Positions 32,408 through 45,157 of a stretch of DNA of 64,000 bases are shown piece after piece. The translations under genes were made by a program, and so were the position numbers. Every line of letters starts with the position of its first letter. The first letter of the stretch is position 1. The notes under the pieces are model-generated. The model worked only from the letters and a program-made list of their open reading frames with translations. It did no database searches and had not been told where the DNA came from. The stretch is from Eleusine coracana subsp. coracana (Eukaryota > Streptophyta > Magnoliopsida > Poales > Poaceae): positions 65,944,631 to 66,008,630 of the forward strand of contig CM064426.1 of the NCBI GenBank assembly GCA_032690845.1, given 5' to 3'.

Positions 32408-34380
32408 CTATCCCGCACATATATAGGGACCAAAACTCCACATTAGCGGTAAGACTTAAGTTTAATATTTTTTATCAAAAAAGTAGTAATATTCAATACA
32501 TTTCTGAATTAAATTGAACTAATTAACTTTTGGAGAATGACCTTGCATGACACGTCGTTGTGGAGTCTAGATCGTGCTACAACGCATGATGAAGGACATA
32601 CAGCTTACTACACACGAGTTTTCCTCGGCGATTAACAGGATCTATGACTTAGCCATTGACATTTCCATGTTGATCTTTTGTGTGTCCTTGTGCACCACAG
32701 ATATGGATGTCATTCAACACTCATCAAGTTCGGCAGGTATAACACGATGTCCATCTGTGCTGCCCACCTATATACAAGAAGGAAACTGACAACACCGGTG
32801 CAAGTAACAAAAACTAATTTCACATTGTCTTTAGTTTCATCTCCACAGTCATAGTAAATCGTTATATGACAAATTTGCTTAGAGTTGCACGTACTGCAAC
32901 TTGGACACATGCATCTGGGCATGTAGGTTCGTCTTTGCAGTTGGCAAACATGCCCCCAAGTAATGTCAATATTACAAGTCATATTTGTATACCGTTATAT
33001 TTAACACAAACAATATTTGTAATACAATATGATTTCTTATAGGTTTCACTACTGATGACTATGACGAGGATGAGGATAAGATCATCGCGCACCCAAATCA
33101 TTATGGACATCGTTCGCCGGCACCACCTTTCAATTTTGACTCGTTCATGGCAAATAAGTACACACAAGTGAACATATAAAACATAGAGTGTAATGTTGAA
33201 AGTGAGTTATTAAAACTTAGATTTAGATTTAGGATATATAAAAGAGTATAAGTTCAAGTTCAAACAATAACATAAGTGAAAGTCTTGATGATACATATAT
33301 TTCATGGCCACCCATAACCATGAATCATTCTCCATGCCCGAGAGGAATGGGTGAGGAGGGAACCCACTCGATGGACCACTCTTTCAGGGGCTCACCATCC
33401 CACACAATTTTGTTACATCAATCATAGAAGTTGGCATGTCGAATATCTGCGTAAAACTTAAACAAACAAAAAAACTCTGAGCAACTAATACTCAATAGAA
33501 TTACACAACAAATTGGGCACGCTAGGGCAGACATCTAGAACACATAAGGTTGACTGGGTTGCTGAAATTATCTTGCAAAAAAACACTAGAAGTTAGTCCT
33601 TATTTTTATATTTTATCCAAGTTTAATGGTTCTTGCATAAAGATAAATGTTGTGCAACTAAGGTACATCAAACAAGGTTGCAATACAATTATTTAAAGCA
33701 CCAAAACAGAAAGTATAATAATCATCATTCATATTTTACTATGATATAACAATGATCTCATAAGTGGCACTCAATAACCATGAGGGACGACGACTCGAAT
33801 TGATTTATATTCTACCGGAGAAAGGCAAATACATGTCACATGCACACTCCCGAGGAGTAAAGTATGACAACCTTTCATGAGACACCATAGGACCAATCTA
33901 AGGCTCGTCTCTCCCGAGTAAATGACCTCCATGCGATACCAGGTATTTGTGGTTAGTCCAAGTATTGTGCCTCCATTCATCCACCCGAAAGCTACCATGA
34001 ACATGTGTTCTTTCCCAAAGAGAGGTGGAGGTATGTCCAACTGCTGTGGAAATCAAGCTACGTCGGTTTGCTAGTGCCTATATCAATAGCACGTACTTGG
34101 TACTATTCAAACTTGGTCACAGGTTTATAGGAAACGGTCCTTAACCGACACAATCAGGGCTATGGTGGGAAAGGTCCAAGCTTTTCATTTCAACCTACAC
34201 ATGCACTTCCCCGTTCGGTCTCATATTAATCCATCATCATGAAAAAGCTTAAACATAACCATGCTCAAACCATCCTATACCGAGTAGTCTTCGTTCTACC
34301 TAATACTTACTACCAATGACTCGATATTAAGCTTAGCTAAATCTAACGGATGGCAGTACACACTAAACCAATACCAATAG
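32408..34380. other. No gene recognised
   Basis: Mostly AT-rich. An 89-codon minus-strand frame (33771-34040, ending ICLSPVEYKSIRVVVPHGY) looks coding in composition but I do not recognise it. The sequence continues on the other side of the Tat element at 45556 and may be an older unclassified repeat. Confidence 0.35.
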
Positions 34381-34785
34381 TGTCGAAGCTTGAGATCGAC
34401 AGTGAATATATAGGGCTACGTCGAGACTAAGAACTATGATGGTAACACAAGACGCCGAGTTATACAGGTTCAGGTCCTCTCGATGAGAGTAAAAACCCTA
34501 CGTCCTGTGTTCTGTGTATTGTATTGATGTTGTGAAACTTGTGTCTCGTGTGTTGTCTATCTTTTTCTTGATAGGGGGTTCTCTGCCGCCTTATATATCC
34601 GGTCGGCAGGGGGGGGGGGGGTACATGAAGAGTCCTAGTTGTACTCCACAAGGATTTACATAGAAAGTCTATCTCTAAATGTCTTGTGCTCCAAACCGAG
34701 TCGGTCAGCTTCCTTGTTGATGAAGTACCCGGTCGGTTACCGACTTAGTCTTATATGAGGATACCCACAAAGCAAGTATCCCACA
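34381..34785 (-). repeat. 3' LTR of Tat copy 2
   Basis: Plus-strand ends are TGTCGAAGC and GTATCCCACA. Contains a run of about 13 G (plus strand) at about 34608-34620 and a TATA-like motif near 34590. Confidence 0.92.
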
Positions 34786-34798
34786 GCAGCCCCCGAGT
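34786..34798 (-). other. Polypurine tract (copy 2)
   Basis: CTCGGGGGCTGC on the minus strand directly before the 3' LTR, the same as copy 1. Confidence 0.7.
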
Positions 34799-35556
34799 GC
34801 TTTCTGATTTTGAGCTTTGATTCTCCAAGTGATCTTCAATATAGATCATAAATTAGGAAGGCCTTTTATCAAAGTTCCTGATAGATCTGGTGCACCGATC
34901 AGGTGCACCTGATCAGGTATAGCCCCCGACTCTTGTATAATTTAGAGACTAACAAATAATGTAAGATTCTAATTATATAAGCTCTTATTATTTTGTAGGT
35001 ATTTTACTCAAACCATCAAGTCTGAGTCTAACATACCTCTGGTCATCAAACCAGTGGCTCACTTTGCAAGGCTTCAACCTTGCCGACCGATTATCAAAAA
35101 GGCCGAGTGATATACACTATGTCCGAGTGACTGGTCGGTCTGAATTTTATGATATCTACCATATTCAATTCATGTGAACCAATATGACATCAATCATATA
35201 ATGGTATTAAGCCAAATGACATCAATCATAATATAGCCTTTCCCTAATAATTAGTCACTCTATCTATTCATAAGTCCAATTTTGGCAATTTAGTTATTGA
35301 CTTCAATCAATACCATAACCTTTGAACTTATATCCATATGACCATCAAGTCCTTTGCTATATGATCATCAAATCATATAGATACGGTTAAACATTTTTAA
35401 ATGCTTCTCACCAAAGAAGCCCCCGAGTTTTACTTCTCAAGGTTTTAGACCCTAAACATGTTTAAGGCCCTTAATTAATCTTCTGATTAATTAAAAAGTG
35501 GCGTCACTATACGGTCCATCCCGGCCCCATGGGACCCTTAGGTCAAAAAGCGGGAG
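34799..35556. other. Non-coding spacer upstream of the antisense gene (copy 2)
   Basis: AT-rich and equivalent to 13100-13867 of copy 1. No open frame of note. Confidence 0.6.
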
Positions 35557-35565
35557 TATAAAAGG
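35557..35565 (+). promoter_or_regulatory. TATA box of the antisense gene (copy 2)
   Basis: TATAAAAGG 215 bp upstream of the ATG at 35772, conserved in position with copy 1. Confidence 0.6.
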
Positions 35566-35771
35566 GCAGTATCAGGTTGACTCTAGTCCACACTGCATTT
35601 GCGCACAAACTCCTCGTCTTCCTCGCGCCTCCTCTGCTCTCAGCGACGCCTCTGCTTCTCTAGCTAGGGTTAGCGCTTCGCTTCTGGCCATCGCAGATCT
35701 TGCCGCACTTAGCCCCCAAGCTCCCACTAGGGTTCAGCATTTGATCCGCCGTGCCCACAACAACCATCGCC

Positions 35772-38614
35772 ATGGGTCACAAGAAGGTTTCCACCTCGAT
35801 TCCAGCAACTTCCACTGCCACCGCCACATCCTTTTCGTTGGAGATCGACATTCTGGAGCAGCTTCGGGAGTTCTCAAAGAGCATCCTCTCCCAAGCTGAT
35901 ATGAACCAGATGGTGGTCGACGACATCCTTCCAGAACAAGTTCGGATCGACTAGAAGGTACCCCATGAATCTTGCCCCATCCATATTCATAAACAGATTG
36001 TCATGTTCTATATGTTCTTCAAGCATGGTTTTGGAGTCCTATACTGCAGCTTCTTGCGCGGGCTCCTATTCTTTTATGGGATTGAGCTTGTCAACCTCAA
36101 TCCCAACTGTATTATTCACATCACTATCTTCGTGCATATGTGCGAAGCATTTTTGGGTACTCTTCCCTACTTCAATCTATTTCACCATCTGTTCGTCCTC
36201 CGACCGCTGCCAACCAAGGACAATCAAGTAGCTATAGGCGGCGTTGGCTTCCAGTTGCGCAAGAAGGAAGCCTACATTAATGTGCCATTGAAGACTGGAA
36301 ACAAGAACTAGAAGGATGAGTAGTTCTACTGTGACAACCCTCCCCCTGTTCTTGCCGACTTCACTGGTGCCAAGGCAATCCCCCTGGCGCAATGGACGGA
36401 GAAGCCTGATCCGACCGACCCTCAGGTGGTCACTCTGTTGAAGAAGATAGCCGACTTGAAAGCTGAAGGCGTTGACGGAATCATCCTCGCTAAAAGCTTC
36501 ATAGTACGTAGAGTGCAACCCCTGAAGCTTCAAAGTCACCTGATGTGGAATTATGTTAATAATGACGAAACCAGGGAGGTGCCCGACCCGCCGAATGGTG
36601 AACTTCGTAAGAAATGCCTATCAAAAATGTTTGAAGGGGATATCCTTCAGAATGACTCGTTGATCTGAAAGGCGTATAACAAGGGCACTATATGAGCCCG
36701 AGTAAACCTCAGTCTGCTTTGAGCAATCCCTTATTTTCTTGTCTTGATGTCCTGTTTGATATCTTGATTCTTGCGTAGGTTCTGGATACTTATATATCCC
36801 ATCCTCCGCTCCCTCCGACCGATACTGAGGGACCGGATTATGTTGAGAAGCCACAATAGAACGACACTGGGGGCTCAAGCTCTTCTGCCGGTGCTCAACC
36901 CATGCGTGTCGAACCCGTTGTCACCCTGCCCCCCCCAGTCGACTAGTGAAGCAGACTATTGGGCGCCGACGACAATATGTTGGGGATCAGGGCGATGATG
37001 AAGAAATGATGTCTGCTGATGCCGGTCAACCCACCCCTACTGCCCCCGACCGACCTTCAAGCTAGTCGGAGCCCCCCAAGCCAAACTCAGAGTGATGCTG
37101 GGGTGGTGGAACAGATTGACAAGGTAGGTAAATCTTCCCAAAAGAGGAAGGAGACTGATTCTTAGTCAACTTCTTCGAAGAAGAGGATGTGCTGAATCAA
37201 GCTTAAGAAGACTCCCAGATTAATTCTTTAACCTTATATTCCTTGTCTCTTATTGCCAATAGTCATAGCACATCTTAATCTCCTAAATCTTTGTTTTGAC
37301 AGTAGTCGGACGAGTGATTCACAAAGTGCGCAAGAGTCTGAAGCCACTCGGTCAGGACCCCCTGTTCGTCCGACTGATCTACCCAAACCGGTTGGCAAGT
37401 CATCAAACACGCTGACCGAGGTGGATAAGCCATCTGATAAGACAATTCCTGCCTCCATTCCAGCACCTGCACCCCAACCTGCTCCTGCTGTCGTCCCTTC
37501 ACCTCTTGACAAAGGTAAGGCGACATTGTCTGTAGATATACTCGGTCGGCCTGAAGTGGAGGACGTGGAGATTATGTTCCAACATCGAGAAGCCAGCAAG
37601 GTACTTCAATACCCTGCTTTAACTTTGTCTCAATCTCATCCTTAAGCTTAACCCCTTTTTGTATACAGAAAATGTATGCTCTTGTAGAGAGGAAATAGGC
37701 TAGGGTGGAATACCTTGAAGCCGAAACTTTTGGTATGCCCTAAAACTCTTTGGTCTTTATGTCTTTAAGTTTAAGACTGACATATTGCTGGTATTATGCT
37801 AGTCACTGGTCAGTAGCTCTCCAAAGCATAGAAGGAGATTGATAAGCTGCAGACCGACCAAAGAGAGATGACCAAGGCCTTAGACCGAGGCCGTGCAGAT
37901 ATAGCTGGTAAGATCACTTACCATCTATGTTTAAATAATCAACTAATCACTCTAGCACTAAAAGTTCAAATATCTGTCTTTAGCTCGTGATCAGAAGATT
38001 GCCGACCTAGAGAAGTTAACTTCCAATCAGCAAAGGTTTGTTGATGCCTTGAATGCTGAGAAGGAAAACCTCTCTAAGTCGGTCGAGGACCAGAAGGGCG
38101 AGATCACTCGGCTGCAAAAGGAGCTGAAGGAGGCTGACGCCAAGATAGAGGATGCCAAGAGCATCTTCAAATCCTTCAAATGTGAACTTGCCAGTAAGCC
38201 CTTCATTATTTCTCACATCTGCTTGAATCCTCTTTTGATCGTACTGACCACAAATCATCACTCGTAGCTCTATCTTATGCTGCTCGAAAGGCAATGAACT
38301 ATGTTCATGCTGACCGAGTGGAGCAGACTGGCGACTCCTTGGAGTACTTGCTGAAGCATGCATCAGAAGCTATCGCTTATAACACTCGATGAGTGGCGAC
38401 CGAGGCCGTGAGTCAGGTTATGGCGATTTGCCAATCTTGGTCTCCTACTCTGCCATTGGACAAGATCAAGGAGAGCTTCAACCCAGACTTGACCGACGAC
38501 CAATGCCAGCTACTCTTGGTTTCCATGTTGGAGACTTCCCGGGCCTTGGTCGACAACATAGAGATCAATCCAACCGTGCCTACTCCTCCAGCAACTCTAG
38601 AAGTTGAGCTATGA
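35772..38614 (+). pseudogene. Antisense gene of Tat element (transposase_28 / gypsy-type domain), copy 2
   Basis: Opposite strand to gag-pol. It starts MGHKKVSTSIPATST; the conserved N-terminal domain shows CSFLRGLLFFYGIELVNLNP, HMCEAFLGTLPYFNLF and LRKKEAYINVPLKTGNKN. The later exons are better kept than in copy 1: a P/S/K-rich region, KMYALVERK, a coiled coil (RLQKELKEADAKIEDAK) and a C-terminal helical region (KESFNPDLTDDQCQLLLVSM). GT-AG introns are suggested after HREASK (37600 to about 37670), after the ALDRGRADIA block (about 37909 to 37983) and after KCELA (about 38193 to 38268). Stops in the first exon near 35951, 36309 and 36666 disable it. TGA at 38612 may be premature, since copy 1 reads on for 11 codons. 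Function unknown. Confidence 0.72.
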
Positions 38615-39176
38615 GCTGACTCTTCCTCTCCTTCAAAGGAGCTGTAAATCCTGCAATGCTATAGAACATTGGTAATATCTATATAATGAAACAATGTTAC
38701 CTATATGTAAATTAGTTTCATGCTTAACAGCTTTAAAAGATTGATAAAAATATCATAAGTATGTTTCTATCATTGAGAAACTCAAATTGTATCGGTCTGC
38801 CTTAACATATTAGGTTGTGACTCGTAACCGCATAACAAGAAGAGTCGATCAATCGACATATGACCTCTCGCACTTTGGCTCTGGGTTTAGTGTAGTGGTA
38901 GTCTGATGTGCAGTATAAAGTATATAACCATAATGTATAGATGTTAGACCAAGAAAGTGAAGACCGTATTCAAAGAGAAGAAATCGGTCAGAAAATAGTC
39001 CAAAACTAAAATGAGGTTAGATTGAGCTGGAACATTATGACTAGCCCCCTGGCTTAATTGTTTAATAAAATAAATTAAGGAATCAAGACAATGTAGAATA
39101 AAAATCATCAAAAAATCTTTCATCAAAAAGACCAAAGTTTCATTCAGAAATAATGTATAAGTATACAAAAGAATAA
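38615..39176. other. Spacer between antisense gene and pol (copy 2)
   Basis: AT-rich, equivalent to 9835-10363 of copy 1. No gene. Confidence 0.6.
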
Positions 39177-40389
39177 CTAAGTATAGAAATGACGTAGCTG
39201 ATTTATGTTGCAAGAATTTGGTATATCATCGCCGTCTTCGTACATCAGTCGGGAAGCCCCCGGGCGAGTGACTTCCTTCACCACATATGGTCCTTCCCTC
39301 TTTGGAGAAAACTTATGCTAGAGAAAACTTATGCTGGTTCTTCGTTGACTGCACTCAGCGAAGCACTAAATCTCTAACTTGGAAGTGGAGATTACGTACA
39401 TTTTTATCATAATATCGACGCGAGCCTTGCTGGTAAAGTTCCGACCAAAACAGAGCGCGATCACGCAACTCCTCTACTGCAATCAAATTAATCTCTCGAC
39501 TCTCTTCAGAAAGTTGTTCATCATACGCCTGAACCCGTGCCAAAACAAGACTGACCTCGGTCGGCAGCATAGCCTCTGAGCCGTAGACCAATGAGAAAGG
39601 TGACTGACCAGTTGCCCGACTGGTGTTTGTGCAAAGCCCCCAAAGAACTAAAGGCAATTCTTTGACCCACCGACCGGCATAGGGCTTATGTCTGTCGAAT
39701 ATCCACGGTTTCAATCCTTGAAGAATCATACCATTGGCCCGTTTGACCTGCCCATTGCTTTGAGGATAAGCCACTGATACAAAGTGGATTTTTATTCCCA
39801 TCTCATTGGCAAAGTCACGGAGCTCCACTGACGTGAATTGAGTGCCATTATTGGTGATGATATCATGAGGAACCCCAAACCGAGGGAAGATATCCTTGAC
39901 AAACTCAATTGCCTTCTTCAATGTTATCTTGCTGACCGGTTTTGCTTTGATCCACTTGGTGAATTTATCAATAGCAATGAACAGATAAGTGAACCCACCT
40001 GGCGCTTTCTTGAAAGGACCGACAATATCAAGCCCCCAGATAGCAAAGGGCCAAGTCAAAGGTATCATATGAAGTTGCTGTGAAGGCACATGCGTTTGTT
40101 GAGCGAAGAGTTGACAACCTTCACACTTCCGAATGACTTGGTGTGCGTCTTCGACCGCCGTGGGCCAATAAAACCCTTGCTGGAAAGCTTTGTCGACCAA
40201 AGTCTTGGAAGCCGCATGATTGCCACATATCCTGGAATGAATTTCTTCAACCAACTTTTGGCCTTCTAGTATTGAGATGCATCTCATCAAGATGTTTGAA
40301 CCTCCTCTTTTATAGAGTTGGTCTCCCACCAACAGATATCCTCGACATCGGGTCTCTAACCTCCTTTACTCATTAGAATCCAAAGGCAG
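39177..40389 (-). pseudogene. Integrase (copy 2)
   Basis: HHCC domain (EIHSRICGNH, KCEGCQLF) and DDE core (LDIVGPFKKAPGG, IITNNGTQFTS, SNGQVKRANGM). Here the second catalytic aspartate is asparagine (TNNG for TDNG) and the catalytic glutamate is lysine (QVKRA for QVERA), so the enzyme would be inactive even if translated. TGA near 39358 replaces an arginine codon in the C-terminal part, and a 17-18-bp tandem duplication lies at about 39306-39337. Confidence 0.87.
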
Positions 40390-41043
40390 CATTCCCTTAT
40401 TCAAATATTGTATGAGTGGGTCACGTCAATCGGTCTCCATATTGTCATCACCAACAAGATCAATGACAACACTCATTAGTACATCCAACTGAGGAGAAAT
40501 CGTGGGGGAATCCAGAGTGTGTAAGAAAACACCTGGCGGGACCGTAAACCGGGATGATCCCAACTCGGCCAATTCATCGGCCGCTTGGTTATTGTCTCGA
40601 AGAACATGCGTGAACTTTAATCCATCGAATTTGTCTTCGAGCTTCCTTACTTCTTGACAGTAAGCACTCATATTGTCATCCACACAGTTCTAATCCTTAG
40701 TGACCTGATTAATGATCAAAGCCGAGTCACCAAAGACGTCAAGGCGCTTGATGCCGAGTGACGCGGCAATGCGCAGACCATGTAGAAGGCCTTCATACTC
40801 TGTAGCATTATTGGACACGTGAAACATCATCTGAAGGACATATCAAAGCTTCTCTCCAGTGGGTGAGACCAACACGACTCCTGCACCAGCTCCTTGTAAT
40901 TGAAGAGATCCATCAAAGTACATTTTCCAATACTCGACATCTTGTGCAGTAGGTGGATTTTGAATCTCTGTCCACTCAGCAACAAAATCAGCTAACGCTT
41001 GTACCTTTATATCCGACCGAGACGCGAACGTAATGGTATATTG
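40390..41043 (-). pseudogene. Second, archaeal-type RNase H domain (copy 2)
   Basis: Same blocks as in copy 1, including the FGDSALIINQ and NNQAADELAELGSSR stretches. TGA at 40843-40845 (after GEKL) is shared with copy 1. Stops at a former tryptophan codon near 41057 and at a tryptophan codon near 40690 are private to this copy. Confidence 0.8.
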
Positions 41044-42363
41044 ACCAAGTTTGACTGCTCACTTGACAATTTTTCCTTCAGCTTCTCGATTGTGTAGCAC
41101 TGTGCCGAGTGCAAAGGAAGTCTGGACTTCGATTGGATGAGCTTGAAAATAATGCTTCAACTTCCTAGAGGTGATCAACAATGCATACAACAACTTCAAG
41201 ATCTGTTGATACCTTGCCTTAGAGGCACCAAGGACCTCACTCAAAAAATAGACCGGGTGTTGTACTTTTTGTATATGTCCCTCTTCTTCTTGGTCGACTG
41301 TTAAAATAGTACTCATAACCTGAGTTGTGGCTGAAATGTAAAGTTGAAGTTTTTCTCCTGGCTACGGAGGCACCAATACTGGAATGCTGCTGAGGTAAAC
41401 CATCAACTTGTCCAATGCCGACTGCGCCTCTTCGGTCCAAACGAAGTTCTCCTGCTTTTTAAGCAGTCGGAAAAGTGGTAACCCTCTAACCCCCAGTCGA
41501 GAAATAAAGCAACTCAGGGATGCCATGCATCCGGTCAGCTTCTGAACGTCCCTTTGAGAATTAGGTGGCCCTATATCAAGGATCACGTTGATTTTATCCG
41601 GGTTGGCCTCTATACCTCGTTTCGGTACGATGTAACCGAGTAGCTTTCCCAAAGGAACCCCAAAAACATACTTCTTAGGATTCAACTTCATTGAATAATG
41701 CCTCAAATTATCAAAGGTTTTTGCCAGGTCAGAAATAAGTTCCTCGACGTTTCGAGTCTTGACAACAATGTCATCAACATACGCTTCTGCGTTCTGACCG
41801 ATCTGAGTAGCGAGGCAGCATTGAATACCCCGTTGGTAAGTCGCGCCAACGTTCTTCAGATCGAAAGGCATTGTGATATAGCAATAGGTGCCAAAGGGTG
41901 TTATAAAGGAAGTTTTAATCTGATCTTCGACCTTCAGTGGGATCTGGTGATAGCCTGAATAGGCATCCAGAAAGCTTAAGAGCTCACACCTGGCTGTTGA
42001 GTCTACAATCTGATCAATACGAGGAAGAGCGAAGGGGTCTTTAGGACATACCTTGTTGAGATCGGTATAATCAACACACATCCTTCACTCTTTATTCTTC
42101 TTGGGTACAAGGACTAGATTTGGTAACCAGTCGGGATGATACACCTCCTTTATAAACTTAGCATCTAATAGTCTAACTATCTCCTTCTTCATGGCGTCCT
42201 TGCGGTCTTGTGCGAATCTTCTAAGCCTCTGCCGAACGGGGGTAGCCCCAAAAGGTACCCTTAACTCATGCTCAATCTTTTCCCTAGGAACTCCCGGCAT
42301 GTCAGATGGCTTCCATGCAAAGATGTCCCTATTTTCCTGGAGGAAAAGAGTGAGCGCAAGTTC
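41044..42363 (-). pseudogene. Reverse transcriptase and RNase H (copy 2)
   Basis: RT blocks PVRQRLRRFAQDRK, FIKEVYHPDWLPNLVL, VDYTDLNKVCPKDPF, LLSFLDAYSGYHQI and catalytic AYVDDIVVKT are present, and the frame is open from about 42081 to 41362. RNase H follows (VYLSSIPVLVPP, KHYFQAHPIEV). A stop between KKNKE and MCVDYT (about 42084, tryptophan to stop) and one at about 41360 interrupt it. Better preserved than copy 1 in this part. Confidence 0.88.
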
Positions 42364-43390
42364 CTATTTCTCATCGAGGTTAGCCCCAGCATAAGTTACC
42401 TTATCGGGGTCCTTAGGATCGAGCATGATTTCCTTGGTTTGGATGTCATCGGTCTGAATCTCGTCTTTGGTAGGCTTTTTTGGTAGAACCGCCGCTCTAG
42501 TCTGTTCCTCCATGCCGACTGCCTTCTAGATCTCCTTCTGGTCGGACATTATCAACTATTTATTGGCCATCTTACAACTCTGCACATCGTGATCGAAAGA
42601 ATTCCAAAGATCAGAGTGGAGGGAGATTATTTCGTTCGGGCCTGGCATCTTGAGGGTGAGATATGGATAATGTGAGACAGCCATGAATTTAGCCATCGCC
42701 AGTCAACCGATGATGGCATGATATGTCGAGTCAAAATCTGCCACCTCGAAGAGAATGCGCTCAGTCTTGAAGTTCTCACGGGTACCAAAGGTGACCGGCA
42801 ATCTAATTTGTCCATTAAGAATTGAAGTCTTGCTAGGTACAGTCTCGTGGAAAGTTGAAGAACTCGGCTGGAGGTCATTGACTGACAGACGGAGCTCTTT
42901 AAGAGTCTTGGTGAAGATTAAGTCCAAACTGCTTCCTCCATCAATGAGTACTTTATTGAACTTTACCTCCTTCATCGTGGCAGCAAGCACCAGCGGGTAT
43001 CGACCCGGCTTCGATATATGCTTGAGATGATCCAACAGATCAAAGGTGATTGGCATCTCAAACCACCTCATGAATTGAGGCACAGCCGGTTCCACCGAGT
43101 TGATCTCCCAAAGTTCTAGCTTTTGCTTGTGCTTGGACACATAGGTATCTGGGCCACCGAAGATGAAGTTGACTTCCTTGCGGGGCTCCTGGAACTCTCC
43201 TGAATCATCCTTGTCACCATCGTCCTTGGTCTTGTCTTTGCTATTGCACCTCGGGGGATCTTTAGCCACCTTGAGCGCAGCTGTTGCAAAACCCTTCAGT
43301 CGATAGCAATCCTTCGCTTTGTGGTTTCCCTTGGGGTGCCAAAGGCACGGGCCACTCAGCAGCTCGTCCCTGGACGGTTGGTTTGTTTGA
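42364..43390 (-). pseudogene. gag zinc knuckle and aspartic protease region (copy 2)
   Basis: CLWHPKGNHKAKDC knuckle (its first Cys-x2-Cys pair is altered), then a continuous frame into the protease site LIDGGSSLDLIF without the one-base deletion seen in copy 1. The region ends at TAG (plus-strand CTA at 42364-42366), shared with copy 1. Other private stops lie between 42500 and 42700. Confidence 0.82.
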
Positions 43391-45105
43391 GGGTTCTTTT
43401 AAAGTCGGTCCACTATGTGAACCATGTTGTCAGACTTCCTCTTCTTGTCCTTCTTGGAGGACTCAGGCTTGTCCGACCGCTTCTCCTTGCCTTTTCCCCG
43501 AATGTCATCTAATGCCGACTCACCAGATGCGAACTTGTCAGCAATCTTGAAGCACTCTTGAATGGTCAGCTTGAGGTCATGATTCCTCCGACTAATCTCT
43601 CGAACCAAATCATCGCTGCGGATCCCTCCTTGGAAAGCAACAATAATTTATTGGTCCGGGACATTGGGGATCTCAGTCTTCTTAGCGCAAAATCACTTGA
43701 TGTAGTCATGAAGAGGTTCATCGGTCTTCTACTTGATCCGAGTGAGGTCGAAGTGGTTGCCTGGTCGATTGCAGGTAGCTTGGAAGCTTTTTATGAGCTT
43801 CTTGTTGAGGTCTCCCCAAGACGTGATTGACTCCTCTGGAAGAGATGTGAGCCATATTCGAACGGCTGGATCTAGGCAGACCGGAAGGTAATTAGCCATT
43901 ACGTAGGAATCACCTCCAGCTGACCGAATCGCCGTGCTGTAGAGCTGCAACCACTCTTGGGGGTTGGTCTGACCATCGTATTTTTTGATGGGGACCGACT
44001 TGAATCCTTTTGGCCATCGAGCTATGCGAAGCCTAGGGATGTAAGCTTTGATGCCATCGATCTCGTCGTCGATAGGCGTCGGCGACCGCCTATGCCGGTC
44101 TGGAGACGGAGTTGGATGGCGGCCGTGTCACGGACCAACATCATCGTCATGACAACATCGCCGATGGTCATTATCATCGTTATCACGCCGATCCCGATCG
44201 TCACGTCGATGATGGTCGTCGCGGTTGTCTCTTGGAGGAGGATCTTGATAGTCCTGTCATCAGTTGTCCCGTCGGTCACCCGGTCTCCAATCACGGCGTT
44301 CTTCCTTATAGCGTCGATTGTACCGAGTGCGTTCTTCATAGTGAGAATTGATGGTATCTCATCCATCACGGACACTGAGAGAATTTCTTAGATCTTCACG
44401 CCTATGTCGACCTCGTGAAGATGCGTGACTAGAACTTGTGACCGACTGAGATTTTGCGGCCTCTTGAGCCGCAGTAGCCTTAAGCATAGCCACCGCCTTC
44501 TGCATCGTAGGGGTCTGATAATTCGCATCAACCATTAGAGTGTCGAGCAAAGTTTTGGCCCCGGTGATGTTATTCTGAGGAGTGTGGTAGACCTTGATGC
44601 CATCCACTTCGAGTTCTAGACCGAGATCCAGTCGGTGTGCGTTGCGTGAACCGCGCGACCCTCTTGGTCGATGGCGGTGACCGACCGATAAGTCATCAAC
44701 CGGAGGGTTCTCCTCCTGTTGACCTCCTTCGACTAATTGATTCGGATGGCCATCAATGGGGTTACCTTCTTGTTCACCGTCTTGGTCTCCATCCGCAGGA
44801 TCTGCTATATCCACCATGTTGACAGTATGGGAATATGGGTAAGCGGATCCGACCGAGTCCTCATCAAAGGACTGATCCGATTTTGAATCATTCCCGAAGG
44901 AAGGGCCTTCTTCCTCAGATCCGAGTGGAACCAATGCGGGGATCATGTCAGACGAACTCGGTGATCGCGCCATGGAGATGGTTGCGGTCGAGTCAGATCT
45001 GTGGTTTTCCTAACCTAGGGCTCCGTTGTCGCCGACCGTGAAGTCGAGCGATCCATAGGAGATCTTGAAGTCCGGTGAGTACTGAATGTTGGGAATTTTG
45101 GCCAT
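43391..45105 (-). pseudogene. gag of Tat copy 2 (interrupted)
   Basis: Starts at about 45105 (MAKIPNIQYSPDFKI, aligned to the start of copy 1). An early stop near 45010 precedes a long open part (44973-44359), with the charged linker after it. The PF03732-type domain runs from IPRLRIARWPKGFKS through YLPVCLDPAVRIW and LPEESITSWGDL to LTRIK, followed by TAG at plus-strand 43729-43731, also found in copy 1. The following frame (43608-43399) ends in a basic KKDKKRKSDN stretch. Confidence 0.83.
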
Positions 45106-45140
45106 CATAGTCGACGGAGAATCCTGGCGAGCCTTGTCCC

Positions 45141-45157
45141 CTACCTGGTATGCCAAC
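45141..45157 (-). other. Primer-binding site (copy 2)
   Basis: GTTGGCATACCAGGTAG on the minus strand directly follows the 5' LTR. Confidence 0.65.

Noticed and set aside
26490..32420. LINE target-site duplication
   Set aside because: I compared the sequence before the poly(A) side with the sequence after the 5' end and found no convincing direct repeat.
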